This document shows, piece by piece, positions 18,309-28,202 of a DNA stretch of 57,439 nt; position 1 is the first letter of the stretch, and each line of letters begins with the position of its first letter. A program made the position numbers and the translations under genes. The stretch is from an uncultured Actinomycetes bacterium (lineage in GTDB: Bacteria > Actinomycetota > Acidimicrobiia > Acidimicrobiales > SZUA-35). The notes under the pieces are model-generated. The model had not been told where the DNA came from, searched no databases, and worked only from the letters and a program-made list of their open reading frames with translations. The stretch lies in contig CADEDH010000006.1 in the NCBI GenBank assembly GCA_902826025.1, positions 19,127-76,565 of the forward strand, in the 5' to 3' direction.

Positions 18309-21300
18309 ATGATGTCCTGTGCTTCCTGTGGGCGCCCGGTAGCTGTCGATGCCCGGTTCTGCTCCCATTGCGGGGCACCACAGGCCGCCACCACCGAGGA
18401 ACGACGGATCGTCACCGTCCTGTTCGCCGACATCGTGGGCTTCACCTCCCTGGCCGAGGGGATGGACCCGGAGGACGTCAAACACCTGGTGGACCGGGCC
18501 TTCGAACGCCTGGCCCGAGACATCCGGGCCTTCGGCGGCGCGGTGGACAAGGTGCTGGGCGACGGGATCATCGCCCTGTTCGGGGCACCCATCGCCCACG
18601 AGGACGACGCCGAGCGGGCGGTACGGGCCGCACTGCGCATGCAGGAGACGATCACCTCCCTCAACGACGCCGGCCCCCGGATCCGGATGCGGATCGGCCT
18701 CAACACCGGCGAGGTGCTGGTGGGCACGACCACCGCCGGCGGCGACTACACGGCCATGGGCGACGTGATGAACTCGGCCCAGCGGCTCCAGACCCTGGCC
18801 GACCCGGGCCAGACCCTGGTGGGGGCGGCCACCCGCAACGCCACCGGCGACGCCATCGCCTACCTCCCGGCGGGCGAGATGACGGCCCGGGGCCGGGAGC
18901 GCCCGCTCGAGGCCTGGGTGGCGGTGGAGGCCCTGCGGCCCCCCGGCCTGCACCGCCAGCGGGGCGTGGCCTTCGTCGGCCGCCGCCACGAGCTGGCCAT
19001 GCTCGAGGCCCAGGCCCGCCTGGCGGTGGACGGCTCCCGGGCCCAGCTGGCGCTCGTGGTGGGCGAGGCCGGCATGGGCAAGACCCGTCTGGCGTCCGAG
19101 GCGGCCCACTCGATGGAGCTGACCTTCGGGGCCGAGGTGATCGAGGGCCGGTGCCTGCCCTACGGCGAGGCCAACGTGTGGTGGCCCATAGCCGACCTGA
19201 TCCGCCAGCTGTTCGACATCCCGCCCGACGTCGACATCGACGGCGCCGAAGACATCCTGCGGCCGGCCCTGGCCGCCCGGCTCGACGCCGCCTCGGCCCG
19301 CGACCTGGACCGCACGGCCACCGCCCTGCTCCACGCCCTGGGCTACGACACCCCCCTGCGGGGTGGAGACCGCAACCGCAACCGCTCCGAGGTGAAGCTG
19401 GCCTTCACCACGGTGCTGGAGACCGACCTGGTGCACAGCCCGGTGGTGATGGTGCTGTCGGACATGCACTGGGCCGCCGCCGCCGTGTGGGAGCTGACGG
19501 ACCATCTGCTCACCGAGTTGGCCCGCCACCGGCTGATGGTGGTGGCCACGTCGAGGGGCGGCGGCGACGACGAGCTGGCCCCCCGGGGCCGCCGCTACGG
19601 ACTGTCGGTGATCCAGCTCGGTCCCCTCGACGACCTGTCGGCCGCCGCCCTGCTGGCCGAGATGGGCCTGGAGATCGCCCCCAACGCCGTGGCCGACCTG
19701 GTGGACCGGGGCGCCGGCAACCCCCTGTTCCTGGAGGAGCTGGCCGGGCTGGTGGCCAAACGGGGTCTCGCCCCCCTCTCCCGGGCCGACACCGACCCCG
19801 ACGACCTGCCGGCCACCCTCCGGGGCATCATCGCCGCCCGGCTCGACGAGCTCGACGCCGGGGAGCGGTCGCTCCTGGAGGACGCCTCGGTGCTGGGCCG
19901 CACCGGTGCCGTGGAGGCCCTGGTGACCCTGGCCCACGAGATGCGGGGCAGCGACGACGTGCTGGCCGACCTGAACCGGCTGGTGGAGAAGGACCTTCTC
20001 GATCTCGACGGCACCCGCTACCGCTTCCGGTCCGACCTGGTGCGCGACGTCGTCTACGGGCGCCTGACCAAGACCACCCGGGCCCTCCAGCACTTCGGCA
20101 TCGCCCAGTACCTGGAGAAGAGCCAGGGACCCATGGTGCGCAACTCGGTTGCGGTGGCCATCGCCGAGCACTACCGGGCGGCGGCCCAGCTGTCGGCCGA
20201 GGTGGCCCTGGTGCCCGGGATCGATCGGGTCGATGTGGTGAGCCGCGCCCTCAACTGGCTCGACCAGGCAGGGGAGCGGGCCCTGATCGCCGGCGAGCCC
20301 CGCCAGGCCGCCCGCTGGTACGACTCCGGGGTGGCCCTGGCCACCGACGACGCCGGGCTGGCCTGCTTCGTCTACGGCCGGGCCAAGGCCCGCACCGAGA
20401 TGCACGACATCGCCGGGGCCCGGGCCGACCTCGACCGGCTGGAGGCGCTGACCGATATCGATCCGGTCACGGCGGCCAAGGCCCTGCTGGTACGGGGCGA
20501 CGTGGACCGCAAGGCCGGCGACCTCGACCTGGCGGCGGCCCGCCTGCGGGAGGCCGCCGACCGGTTGGCCGCCTTCAACGTGACCGACCAGCAGTCCCTG
20601 GCCCTGCGATTGCTGGGCATGACCGAGATGGTCCGGGCCCACGACGCCCTGGCCCGCCAGGCCCTGGAGAGCTCCCGGGCCGTGGCCCTGGCCGCCGGCG
20701 ACCGCCGGGGCGAGGCCTGGGCCCTGCAGACCCTGGCCTGGCACGCCTTCCGCCTGGGGCGGGTGGGGGAGGCCCGGGCCCTGGTGGAGCAGGCCATCGA
20801 CATCTTCAACGAGATCGACGACCAGGGCGGGATCGTGTGGGCCCAGGGCGTGCTGGCCTGGGTGGCGTTCCACACCGGGGCCTGGGACGAGGCCCAGCTC
20901 CTGGTCGACACCGTGCTGCCCGAGACCCGGCGCCGGGGCGATCCGTGGACCGAGGGGATCATGCTGAACCTCGACGCCGCCCTGCATCTGTGGTCGGGGC
21001 GGGCCCAGATGGCCCAGAACCTGGCCCAGGAAGCGCGAGACGTGGCCGACCGCCTCGACGACTCCACGCTCGGGGTGCAGGCCCGGGCCCTCCAGGGGCG
21101 GGCCATGGTGGCGCTGGGTCGGATCGAGGACGGCACCGAAGTGCTGCTCGAGGCGTACTCGCTGGCCGACGTGGCCGACGACGGTGAGAGCCGGCGCCGG
21201 GCCGTGAGCTCCAACTGCGCCTCGGCCGCCCGGCTGGGCGAGCCGGAGCGGGCCATCCGCTGGGCGGCCCGGTTCGAGAGCCTCCACGAAGATCCCGGGG

Positions 21301-21797
21301 TGGTGGGCGAGATCGACCTGATCGTGTCGCTCGCCCTGGCCATGCTCCAGCGGGGATCGGTGGCCGAGGCGGCCAGCCAGCTCCGCTGGGTGCAGGACGC
21401 CTCGGCCGGCACCGTGGGCTACTTCGCCGACTCCGTGGGGGCCATGGTGGCGGCGGCCCAGGGTCGGCTCGACGAGGCCGAGCGCCTGGCCGGGCGCACG
21501 CTGGCCGGCATGTCGACCTACCTGGACCGGATCTACGCCCTGCTGACCCGGGCCGGGTTGCGGACCCGGGCCGGCGACGAGGCGGGCCGCGACGGGGCCC
21601 TGGCCGACGCCCGGGCCATGGTGGAACGCACCGACGATCAGCCCACCCGGCTCCTCATCGAACTGGTGGCCGCCCTCTACGGCGCCGGGTCGCTGGCCGA
21701 GGCCGACCAGGCGCTGCGCGACGGTGGTATGGACCCCGCCGGGTGGACCACCGCCTGGAGCCTCATCGCCCGCCCCGCCACCCCCAGCTCCGCCTGA
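18309..21797 (+). CDS. Zinc ribbon / class III adenylate-guanylate cyclase / AAA ATPase / TPR regulator
   Basis: 1162 residues from ATG 18309 or 18312. A zinc ribbon (Cys4, Cys7, Cys18, Cys21) is followed by a class III cyclase homology domain, about 35-200 (VTVLFADIVGFTSLAE, DKVLGDGIIALFG, NTGEVLVGTT, TAMGDVMNSAQRL), then an AAA/NACHT-like ATPase with P-loop GEAGMGKTRLA near 251-261, and a long helical TPR region to the end. Both metal-binding Asp positions of the cyclase are present. Proteins of this layout are frequent in actinobacteria; few have been assayed. I infer a large cytoplasmic signalling switch coupling cyclic nucleotide synthesis to ligand or partner binding. No DNA-binding domain is seen at the C-terminus. 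Confidence 0.88.
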   Translation: MMSCASCGRPVAVDARFCSHCGAPQAATTEERRIVTVLFADIVGFTSLAEGMDPEDVKHLVDRAFERLARDIRAFGGAVDKVLGDGIIALFGAPIAHEDDAERAVRAALRMQETITSLNDAGPRIRMRIGLNTGEVLVGTTTAGGDYTAMGDVMNSAQRLQTLADPGQTLVGAATRNATGDAIAYLPAGEMTARGRERPLEAWVAVEALRPPGLHRQRGVAFVGRRHELAMLEAQARLAVDGSRAQLALVVGEAGMGKTRLASEAAHSMELTFGAEVIEGRCLPYGEANVWWPIADLIRQLFDIPPDVDIDGAEDILRPALAARLDAASARDLDRTATALLHALGYDTPLRGGDRNRNRSEVKLAFTTVLETDLVHSPVVMVLSDMHWAAAAVWELTDHLLTELARHRLMVVATSRGGGDDELAPRGRRYGLSVIQLGPLDDLSAAALLAEMGLEIAPNAVADLVDRGAGNPLFLEELAGLVAKRGLAPLSRADTDPDDLPATLRGIIAARLDELDAGERSLLEDASVLGRTGAVEALVTLAHEMRGSDDVLADLNRLVEKDLLDLDGTRYRFRSDLVRDVVYGRLTKTTRALQHFGIAQYLEKSQGPMVRNSVAVAIAEHYRAAAQLSAEVALVPGIDRVDVVSRALNWLDQAGERALIAGEPRQAARWYDSGVALATDDAGLACFVYGRAKARTEMHDIAGARADLDRLEALTDIDPVTAAKALLVRGDVDRKAGDLDLAAARLREAADRLAAFNVTDQQSLALRLLGMTEMVRAHDALARQALESSRAVALAAGDRRGEAWALQTLAWHAFRLGRVGEARALVEQAIDIFNEIDDQGGIVWAQGVLAWVAFHTGAWDEAQLLVDTVLPETRRRGDPWTEGIMLNLDAALHLWSGRAQMAQNLAQEARDVADRLDDSTLGVQARALQGRAMVALGRIEDGTEVLLEAYSLADVADDGESRRRAVSSNCASAARLGEPERAIRWAARFESLHEDPGVVGEIDLIVSLALAMLQRGSVAEAASQLRWVQDASAGTVGYFADSVGAMVAAAQGRLDEAERLAGRTLAGMSTYLDRIYALLTRAGLRTRAGDEAGRDGALADARAMVERTDDQPTRLLIELVAALYGAGSLAEADQALRDGGMDPAGWTTAWSLIARPATPSSA

Positions 21798-21834
21798 TCC
21801 GCAGAACTGCCTGATCCGCAGAACCGCCTGATCC
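21792..21834. repeat. 17-bp tandem repeat, about 2.5 copies
   Basis: GCCTGATCCGCAGAACT and GCCTGATCCGCAGAACC follow each other, then a partial GCCTGATCC. The first copy contains the cyclase stop codon, so the repeats extend the 3' end of that gene. Confidence 0.7.
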
Positions 21835-21843
21835 CGGACGCGC

Positions 21844-21875
21844 CGGTGGCGGCCGCCCAAAGGCGACCGCCACCG
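21844..21875. terminator. Bidirectional hairpin between convergent genes
   Basis: Arms CGGTGGCGG and CCGCCACCG with an inner GCC/GGC stem around CAAA. It lies between the convergent cyclase and peroxiredoxin stop codons and can terminate both. Confidence 0.6.
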
Positions 21876-21895
21876 TCGAAGAACAGGAGAGCTGG

Positions 21896-22531
21896 CTAGA
21901 GGTTGGGCTGCTTGGTGATCCGCAGGTAGGGCTTCTTCTTCTCGAAGCCGGCGGGGAAGAGAGCCGTGGCCTCCTCGTCGGACAGTGCCGGCACCACGAT
22001 CACGTCCTCGCCGTGCTTCCAGTTCACGGGGGTGGCCACCTTGTAGCCGTCGGTGAGCTGCAGCGAGTCGAGCACCCGCAGGATCTCGTCGAAGTTGCGC
22101 CCGGTCGAGGCCGGGTAGGTGATCGTCAGGCGGACCTTGTTGTTGGGGTCGATCACGAACACCGAACGCACGGTGAGGGTGTCGTTGGCGTTGGGGTGGA
22201 TCATGTCGTACAACGTGGCCACGGCCCGGTCGGTGTCGCCGATGATCGGGAAGTTGACGGCCTGGCCCTGAGTCTCCTCGATGTCTCCCACCCAGTTCTT
22301 GTGGTCGGCCACCGAGTCGACGCTGAGGGCCAGCACCTTGGCGTTGCGCGTGGCGAACTCTTCCTTGAGCTTGGCCGTGTAGCCCAGCTCGGTGGTGCAC
22401 ACCGGGGTGAAGTCCTTCGGGTGGGAGAACAGCACCGCCCACGACCCGCTCTTCCAGTCGTGGAACGAGATCTCCCCTTCGGTGGTGTCAGCGGTGAAAT
22501 CGGGAGCGATGTCTCCCAAGCGGAGGGACAT
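21896..22531 (-). CDS. 1-Cys peroxiredoxin (Prx6 type)
   Basis: 211 residues from ATG 22531 (GGAGGG follows rather than precedes; the family N-terminus LRLGDIAPDFTADTTEG fixes this start). The peroxidatic motif is HPKDFTPVCTTELG with Cys45, and I see no other Cys in the protein, so it is a true 1-Cys enzyme. The C-terminal extension (TPVNWKHGEDVIVVPALSD) is that of Prx6 dimers. It reduces hydrogen peroxide and organic hydroperoxides in the cytoplasm, with an external thiol for recycling. Monocistronic by spacing. Confidence 0.95.
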   Translation of the reverse strand: MSLRLGDIAPDFTADTTEGEISFHDWKSGSWAVLFSHPKDFTPVCTTELGYTAKLKEEFATRNAKVLALSVDSVADHKNWVGDIEETQGQAVNFPIIGDTDRAVATLYDMIHPNANDTLTVRSVFVIDPNNKVRLTITYPASTGRNFDEILRVLDSLQLTDGYKVATPVNWKHGEDVIVVPALSDEEATALFPAGFEKKKPYLRITKQPNL

Positions 22532-22636
22532 GGGTGCGCCTTTCGTCGAGCCTACGGCTCCAGTTGTACCCGATGGGGGGCCCAAAACCCAACTAACCTG
22601 GTCGGGTTTATCGGCTATGGATGGGGCAGGCGCCCG

Positions 22637-23164
22637 TCAGGGCCGCGTGGTCGGTGTGACCTGCTCCACCGTGACCGGCACGCTCACCGGCGGCGCCGGG
22701 ATCAACAGCTGCTGGCCCGGCTTGAGGGTGTTGGGGTCGGAGATGCCGTTGGCCGCCGCCAGCGACCGGGTGGAGATCCCGAACTTGGAGGCGATGCCCG
22801 ACAGGGTGTCGCCGTCCTCCACCACGTAGGCGGTGGCGCCGGCCGACGCCGGGTTCAGCCCGACCGGGTTCGACCCGGCTGGCCCCACCACGGCCGGCGG
22901 TTGCGACAGGGGCGTGGTGGTGGACCCCGCCGCCCCGGTGCCGGTGGTGGCCGGGGTGAGCGCTCCGGGCGCGGTGGACACCACGGCGTCGGGGCTGGTG
23001 ATCGACACCCCAGCGATCGACGGGTCGGCGCTGGGATCGCCCAGCGCGTCGGGCGGGGCCGACCGGCCGCAGCCGGTGAGGACCAGACCCAGCCCCAGGG
23101 CGACACCCAGGGCAGGGGTCAGTACCGGGTGACGGGATGACGACAAGAATCGCGCTGCTCGCAT
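22637..23164 (-). CDS. LysM domain lipoprotein
   Basis: 175 residues from ATG 23164. A lipoprotein signal (basic start, ALGVALGLGLVLTGC) has a lipobox ending in Cys at about residue 32. A Ser/Thr/Pro/Ala linker follows, then one LysM domain at about 113-158 (AYVVEDGDTLSGIASKFGIS, then NTLKPGQQLLIP). It should be anchored on the outside of the membrane and bind peptidoglycan glycan. No catalytic domain is present, so it may tether or sense cell wall. Confidence 0.88.
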   Translation of the reverse strand: MRAARFLSSSRHPVLTPALGVALGLGLVLTGCGRSAPPDALGDPSADPSIAGVSITSPDAVVSTAPGALTPATTGTGAAGSTTTPLSQPPAVVGPAGSNPVGLNPASAGATAYVVEDGDTLSGIASKFGISTRSLAAANGISDPNTLKPGQQLLIPAPPVSVPVTVEQVTPTTRP

Positions 23165-23281
23165 CGTTAGGGGAACCTCCGAACCGCGTCCGAGTATGGC
23201 TCAACCACCACCCCGGCCTGAGGGATCCCCAGCGCTACTGCCCAGCGGTCACTGTACCCCCGCCGGGCTGTTGCCGGAGGG

Positions 23282-24427
23282 TCACTTGCGGCGGGACCGG
23301 TCGCGGGACCGGCGGTTGGGGCGGACCTGGTCCCGTACGTCCTCCGCTTCGGCCCGAGCCCGGGCCTCGGTACGGCGGGCCCGGTCCTCGATCTGATCGT
23401 CCTGGATGACCAGCTCCACCAGCAGATCCCGGTAGTGCTCCAGGCGTCGCAGAGGGATCAGGCCCCGGGCCACGGCGGCCCGCACGGCACACCCCGGCTC
23501 CTGCTGGTGCTCGCAGTCGGCGAAGCGGCACTCGGTCCCCACCCGGTCGATCTCGGGGAAGGCCTTGGCCAGCCCGTCGTGGGCCTGCCACAGTCCGATC
23601 TCCCGCACCCCCGGGGTATCGATCATCAGCCGCCCGTCGGGTAGCGGGATCAGGTCCCTGGTCACCGTGGTGTGCCGCCCCTTGTGGTCTCCGGCCCGCA
23701 CCTCCCCGGTGCGCTGCACCTGCCCGTTCGACAGCCGGTTGACCAGGGTCGATTTGCCGATGCCGGACACGCCGAGCAGGGCCATGGTGTTGCCGGGGGG
23801 AACCAGGTCCCGCAGCCGTTCCAGGTTGTGGTCGGTCACCACCGACAGCGGCAGCACCTCCACTCCCTCGGCCACCTCGGTCAACTCGGCCGCCGCCGCT
23901 TCCGGGTCGTCCACGGCGTCGGCCTTGGTCAGCACCACCACCGGCCGGGCGCCGGACTGCCAGGCCACCACGAGCTGACGCTCCAGGCGCCGCAGGTTCA
24001 GCTCCCGGTCGAGGCCGTGCATGACCAGCACCACGTCGATGTTGGCCGCCAGCACCTGGGGTTCGGGGAGCCGGCCCGGCGCCCGCCGGCACAGGGCCGT
24101 GGTCCGCTCGGCCAGGGCCACCAGGATCGGACCGTCCCGGGGGTCGAGCCGGACCAGAACGAAGTCGCCGGTGGCGGGGGCGTCACCCAGCCCCGTGCGC
24201 CCGGTGCCCGACGCCGCCAGCAGGGCGTCGCCCCCGGTGAACACGAGCGAGAAGCCCCGGTTGACCCGGGCCAGCCGGCCCTTCACCAGCGGACCCTCGC
24301 CTCCACCGTCGGCCAGGGCCGGGCCCACCTCCTCGGCCCACCGGTCGAGACGCTCGGTCCAGCCCAATGAAGCCAGGGTGGGGGTGAGCTGGGCCAGGTC
24401 GTCGAGGGCGGGGGCGCCGGAGGCCAC
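23282..24427 (-). CDS. rsgA: Ribosome small subunit-dependent GTPase A
   Basis: 381 residues from GTG 24427, three bases after the S9 peptidase stop. The circularly permuted GTPase order is clear: G4 TKAD at 167-170, G1 GVSGIGKST at 219-227, G3 DTPG at 270-273. An OB-fold-like N-terminus and the C-terminal zinc site (Cys300, Cys305, His307, Cys313) complete the family. It helps late 30S maturation. The last 50 residues are highly charged (Arg/Glu-rich) and longer than usual. Confidence 0.93.
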   Translation of the reverse strand: MASGAPALDDLAQLTPTLASLGWTERLDRWAEEVGPALADGGGEGPLVKGRLARVNRGFSLVFTGGDALLAASGTGRTGLGDAPATGDFVLVRLDPRDGPILVALAERTTALCRRAPGRLPEPQVLAANIDVVLVMHGLDRELNLRRLERQLVVAWQSGARPVVVLTKADAVDDPEAAAAELTEVAEGVEVLPLSVVTDHNLERLRDLVPPGNTMALLGVSGIGKSTLVNRLSNGQVQRTGEVRAGDHKGRHTTVTRDLIPLPDGRLMIDTPGVREIGLWQAHDGLAKAFPEIDRVGTECRFADCEHQQEPGCAVRAAVARGLIPLRRLEHYRDLLVELVIQDDQIEDRARRTEARARAEAEDVRDQVRPNRRSRDRSRRK

Positions 24428-24430
24428 GGC

Positions 24431-26689
24431 TCAGCCCACCGGCCCGGCGCCGGGGGGCGCGGCCAGGGTCTCGTCGAGGAAAGCGAGCTGGAGCCGCAGC
24501 AGGTTCTCGGCCACCGCCACCTGGGGGGTCATGTGGGTGACGCCCGACAGGGGCAGTACCCGGTGGGGGTACCCCTTCGACAGCAGGGCGGTGCTGAACC
24601 GCAGGGTGTGGGCCGCCACCACGTTGTCGTCGGCCAAGCCGTGGATGAGCAGCAGGGGCCGGGTGAGGGGGGCCAGCTCCAGCCCGTCTCCGCCACCTCC
24701 GCCCGTGCCGGTACTGGTGTCGTCGGTCTCCCACCACAGGTTGCTGCGGCGGTAGTGCTCGGGGTGCTCGGCCGGATGGCCCAGGTAGCGCTCGGTGTAG
24801 TGGGTGTCGTACAGGCGCCAGTCGGTCACCGGCGCGCCGGCCACGGCGCTGTGGAAGCGGTCGGGCCGGCGTAGCAGCGCCAGCGCCGCCAGGTATCCGC
24901 CGAACGACCAGCCCCGGATCGCCACCCGGCCGGCGTCGAGGAACGGGTGGCGCTCCACTACGGCGTCCAGCGCCGCCAGCTGGTCGTCGAGCACGGGGCC
25001 GGCCAGGTCGCCCCACACCGCCCGTTCCCAGGCCGGGCCACGGCCGGGCGTGCCCCGACCGTCGGTCACCACCACGGCGTAGCCGTGCTCGGCGAACCAC
25101 CGGGAGACCAGGTGGGGGTTGTGGTTCTTCAGCACCCGTTGGGCGTGGGGGCCGCCGTAGGGATCGAGCAGGATCGGCAGAGGGCTGACGCCGTCGTGGT
25201 CCGCCGGCAGGAACACGGCGCTGGGTAGCTGGTCGGCTCCCAGGCGGCAGAACAGGGGGGCGGCGGCGAAGCCGGCCTGCACGCCGTGGTCGGTGATCGA
25301 GGCCACCGGATCGCCCGGCAGGGGGCTGCCAGGGCCACCCAGGCGGTGCACCGTGATGCGGGGCGGGCCCGGCTCGGGGGTGGCGGCGGTGAGCACCACC
25401 GTGGCCCCGTCGGCCACCGCCCCGTGCACGCCGGCGCCGGTGGTCAGCAGCTCGAGCGGCGCTGCTGGGCCGTCCAGCGGCCCTCCGGCCGGGCTGCCGA
25501 CCGACACCAGGCCGACCTGGATCTCGCCGGGCTCGTCGCCCACGGTGAGCGACACCATCGCCGCCTGACCGTGCCCGGGTCGGTCGACCAGCCCCAGCAG
25601 CGAGCGGATCTGGTGGTCGTCGCCGGTGAGGGGGGTGCCGTCGAGCACGAGCCGGCGGGCCGTTCCCTGATCCTCCACCGTGAGCAGGCCAGCGTCGCAC
25701 CACCGGGGCGACCCGGCCACCAGCTCCACCCAGATCCCGTCGGTGATCGCCCGCCGCTCGGTGAGGGCGCCGGTGGCCGGGTCGAGCTCGGCGATCGACA
25801 CCGTGCGCTGGTCCCGGGTCTGGCGCACCACCAGCGGCGGCCGGTCGGCGGCCCACACCACGTCGGCCAGGTACTCGTAGCGCCCGTACTCGCTCCACTG
25901 GATCTTCTCATGCGACCCGTCGAGCTGCACCAGCTCGAGGCTCACGGCGGCGTTGAGGGCACCGGCCGCCGGGTAGCGCACGGCCTGGGGTTCCCGGGCC
26001 GGATGGGCCGGATCGCCGATCCACCACACCGGCACCGGATTCTCGTCGACCCGGGCCACCAGCAGGCTGTGGCCGTCGGGGGCCCACCAGTAGCCGGCCT
26101 GGCGCTGCATCTCCTCGGCCGCCACGAACTCGGCCCGGCCGAAGCCCACCAGCGGATCGGGATGGGTGCGCAGCACCCGGTCGGTCCCTCCGTCCAGCTC
26201 CACCACCCGGAGATCACCGCCGTCCACATAGGCCACAGCGGTACCTTGCCCGTTGAGGCGGGGGTCGTACACCGAGCCGGCCACGTCGGGGGCGGTGACC
26301 GTACCCGAAGACACGTCGACCACGAACAGGGCCCCGGCCAGGGCGAAACAGGCCGTGGCCCCGCTGTCGTCGGTGGCGTAGGCCACGATGCCCGACGCGC
26401 TCTCCCGGGCCCGTTCCCGCCGGGCCCGCTCCGCCGGGGGCAGGCTGGCCGAGGGGTCGAACAGGGCCGCCGGGTCCACCACCAGGCGTTCCTGCCCGCC
26501 GGCCAGATCGAGCTCCCACAGGCACAGCACAGGGTCGTCCGACGCCTTGGACCGGCAGAACAGCACACGGCTGCCGCCGCCCACCACCCGCAGGTTGCGG
26601 GCCGTCCCGAGGGTGAAGCGGGCGGTGCGGGCATAACGGGCCGGGAAGTCGGCCAGCTCGGGTGAGAGAACGGAAGCGGGCGTGGTCAC
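24431..26689 (-). CDS. S9 family peptidase (DPP4/prolyl oligopeptidase type)
   Basis: 752 residues from GTG 26689, preferred to the upstream start at 26725 because it leaves a clean N-terminus. The first 480 residues are a beta-propeller of DPPIV type (with the family helix [19 protein letters not shown]). The C-terminal alpha/beta hydrolase has the nucleophile in GWSFGGYLA (near 597), Asp in HGLADDNV (near 682) and His in SGVTHMTP (near 719). No signal peptide, so it probably cleaves X-Pro dipeptides from peptides inside the cell. It is translationally close to rsgA but unrelated in role. Confidence 0.9.
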   Translation of the reverse strand: MTTPASVLSPELADFPARYARTARFTLGTARNLRVVGGGSRVLFCRSKASDDPVLCLWELDLAGGQERLVVDPAALFDPSASLPPAERARRERARESASGIVAYATDDSGATACFALAGALFVVDVSSGTVTAPDVAGSVYDPRLNGQGTAVAYVDGGDLRVVELDGGTDRVLRTHPDPLVGFGRAEFVAAEEMQRQAGYWWAPDGHSLLVARVDENPVPVWWIGDPAHPAREPQAVRYPAAGALNAAVSLELVQLDGSHEKIQWSEYGRYEYLADVVWAADRPPLVVRQTRDQRTVSIAELDPATGALTERRAITDGIWVELVAGSPRWCDAGLLTVEDQGTARRLVLDGTPLTGDDHQIRSLLGLVDRPGHGQAAMVSLTVGDEPGEIQVGLVSVGSPAGGPLDGPAAPLELLTTGAGVHGAVADGATVVLTAATPEPGPPRITVHRLGGPGSPLPGDPVASITDHGVQAGFAAAPLFCRLGADQLPSAVFLPADHDGVSPLPILLDPYGGPHAQRVLKNHNPHLVSRWFAEHGYAVVVTDGRGTPGRGPAWERAVWGDLAGPVLDDQLAALDAVVERHPFLDAGRVAIRGWSFGGYLAALALLRRPDRFHSAVAGAPVTDWRLYDTHYTERYLGHPAEHPEHYRRSNLWWETDDTSTGTGGGGGDGLELAPLTRPLLLIHGLADDNVVAAHTLRFSTALLSKGYPHRVLPLSGVTHMTPQVAVAENLLRLQLAFLDETLAAPPGAGPVG

Positions 26690-26807
26690 CCGTCTTACCG
26701 TAAACGCAACCCCGTTCGATAGCATGCGCAGACGTGCGCCGTGGCAACGGTTCCGGGACAGTCGCCCGGGCGCCCGGTCGCCAGGAACAAGACAGGAGCT
26801 GACAACG

Positions 26808-27077
26808 ATGGTGAAGGTCTGGATAGACCAGGATCTTTGTACGGGCGACGGCCTCTGTGCCGAGATCGCGCCCGACGTCTTCTTCGGTCAGGACGACGGC
26901 CTCTACTACGTGAAAGAGGCTCCGGAGAACTTCGGTGCCGAGAAGCTGTACGACGGCAAGGCCAACCCGGCCGGCGCCGAGGGTATGGCCCGGGTTCCCG
27001 AGGACGGGCTCGACCGGGTGATCGAGGCCGCCGAGGAATGTCCCGGCGAGTGCATCTTCATCGACGTCGAAGAGTGA
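26808..27077 (+). CDS. 3Fe-4S type ferredoxin
   Basis: 89 residues from ATG 26808 behind AGGAG. The cluster ligands are the pair in CTGDGLC (C-x5-C) and the late Cys in ECPGEC; the first motif lacks the extra Cys of 4Fe-4S ferredoxins. A family insertion of about 35 residues sits between. In actinobacteria such ferredoxins usually feed cytochromes P450 or Rieske enzymes. No P450 is in the window; the Rieske oxygenase at 53201 is the nearest possible client, 26 kb away. A hairpin follows the stop. Confidence 0.9.
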   Translation: MVKVWIDQDLCTGDGLCAEIAPDVFFGQDDGLYYVKEAPENFGAEKLYDGKANPAGAEGMARVPEDGLDRVIEAAEECPGECIFIDVEE

Positions 27078-27137
27078 TCAACTCCGGTTGATCCGCTGGC
27101 CCTGGCGGCCGGCAGAAATAGATCGAAAAGCACCAGG

Positions 27138-27161
27138 GAGCTGAGCCGAAGGGCTCAGCTC
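27138..27161. terminator. Hairpin after the ferredoxin gene
   Basis: GAGCTGAGCC and its complement around GAAG, 61 bases after the ferredoxin stop and just before the next gene. It is followed by TCTCGTCGTTG rather than a T-run. Confidence 0.55.
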
Positions 27162-27167
27162 TCGTCG

Positions 27168-28202
27168 TTGCGGGCCGACGGTGGCCGGGTGCGTGTTGCT
27201 GCTGCGTTTCCACCCCTGGTGCTCGTGTCCGGCCTGGGCCTGATGGCCTGGCAGTGGAGCGCGGTGTCGGGCGCCTACACCCACCCGTCGGCCCCTGCGG
27301 CCGACGTCCAGCTCACCGGGATCGACCTGGCCGTGGAGACCACGCCCGTCGGCCCGTCGCCCTACGTCGTGGTCCCCGCCCCCGACACCCGGGCCCAGCC
27401 GCTCGACCTGGCCTACGAGCCTCCGGCCGCGCCCCAGGCCAAGCCCGCCATCACGGGGGGTCGGGCCACGCTCAGCGGCACCGTCACCCTCCCCACCGGG
27501 CCGGCCGCCGGGGCCACCATCCGCCTCGAGCGTCACACCGCCGACGGCGTGGCGATGGCCGACGTGACCGCAGGCCCCGATGGCACGTGGAAGGCGGGCG
27601 CCATCCAGGGCGGCCGCTACCGGGTGCGGGCCTGGTTGAAGGGCCAGGCCACCATGACCGGCTCCAGTGTCTTCTTCCTCGGCGGCGACGAGGGCCGCCC
27701 TCTCGACTTCGCCCTCGACCCGGTCGACACCACGCCGAGGATGACGTTCTCCAAGAAGGGTGACATCTACCAGGGCGGCACCGGCACCGTGGCGGTATCG
27801 GTGAAGGTCCGCTCGGTCGACGACGACGGCGTGGCCGTCACCAACGGCCTGGCCGGGGCGATCATCACCCTCACACCCACCGGCTCGGCCACGCTCGGCG
27901 CCGGCACCGCCCCACCGGTGCCGGGGGCGTCGGCCACGGCCACGGCCGACGGCGACGGGGTGGCCCGCTTCGTCCTCACCTGCAACACGCTGGGCGCCAC
28001 CACCGCTGTGATCAGCCACCAGGATCAGCGGGCCACGGTGGACCTGCCGGCCTGCATCCCGGTGCCGCCCCCGGCCACCACCGTGCCCGACCCGGCCGCC
28101 ACGCCGCCAGCCGATCCGGCCGCCATCGGAGCCAGTTCGTCGCCCACGCCCACCTCGGTGCCCGCCGGTGCCCGCTCCGGCTCGGGGGGCACCCGTGGCT
28201 GA
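27168..28202 (+). CDS. Secreted or membrane-anchored protein with carboxypeptidase-regulatory-like domain
   Basis: 344 residues from TTG 27168; GTG 27189 is the alternative. A signal or anchor helix (AAAFPPLVLVSGLGLMAW) is followed by a Pro-rich linker, a beta-sandwich segment resembling carboxypeptidase regulatory/Cna-B-like domains (GRATLSGTVTLPTGPAAGAT ... GRYRVRAW) at about 100-170, and a second beta-rich, Ig-like segment to 290. The tail is Pro/Ala/Thr-rich. No enzyme motif is seen. Its end overlaps the GTG of the class A PBP, so it is probably an envelope protein working with it. Confidence 0.7.
   Translation: MRADGGRVRVAAAFPPLVLVSGLGLMAWQWSAVSGAYTHPSAPAADVQLTGIDLAVETTPVGPSPYVVVPAPDTRAQPLDLAYEPPAAPQAKPAITGGRATLSGTVTLPTGPAAGATIRLERHTADGVAMADVTAGPDGTWKAGAIQGGRYRVRAWLKGQATMTGSSVFFLGGDEGRPLDFALDPVDTTPRMTFSKKGDIYQGGTGTVAVSVKVRSVDDDGVAVTNGLAGAIITLTPTGSATLGAGTAPPVPGASATATADGDGVARFVLTCNTLGATTAVISHQDQRATVDLPACIPVPPPATTVPDPAATPPADPAAIGASSSPTPTSVPAGARSGSGGTRG

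Noticed and set aside
18207..22442. A 1411-residue open frame on the minus strand
   Set aside because: It is antisense to the cyclase/ATPase gene and runs into the peroxiredoxin; composition is Gly/His/Val-rich with no domain. Long shadow frames are expected at this GC content.
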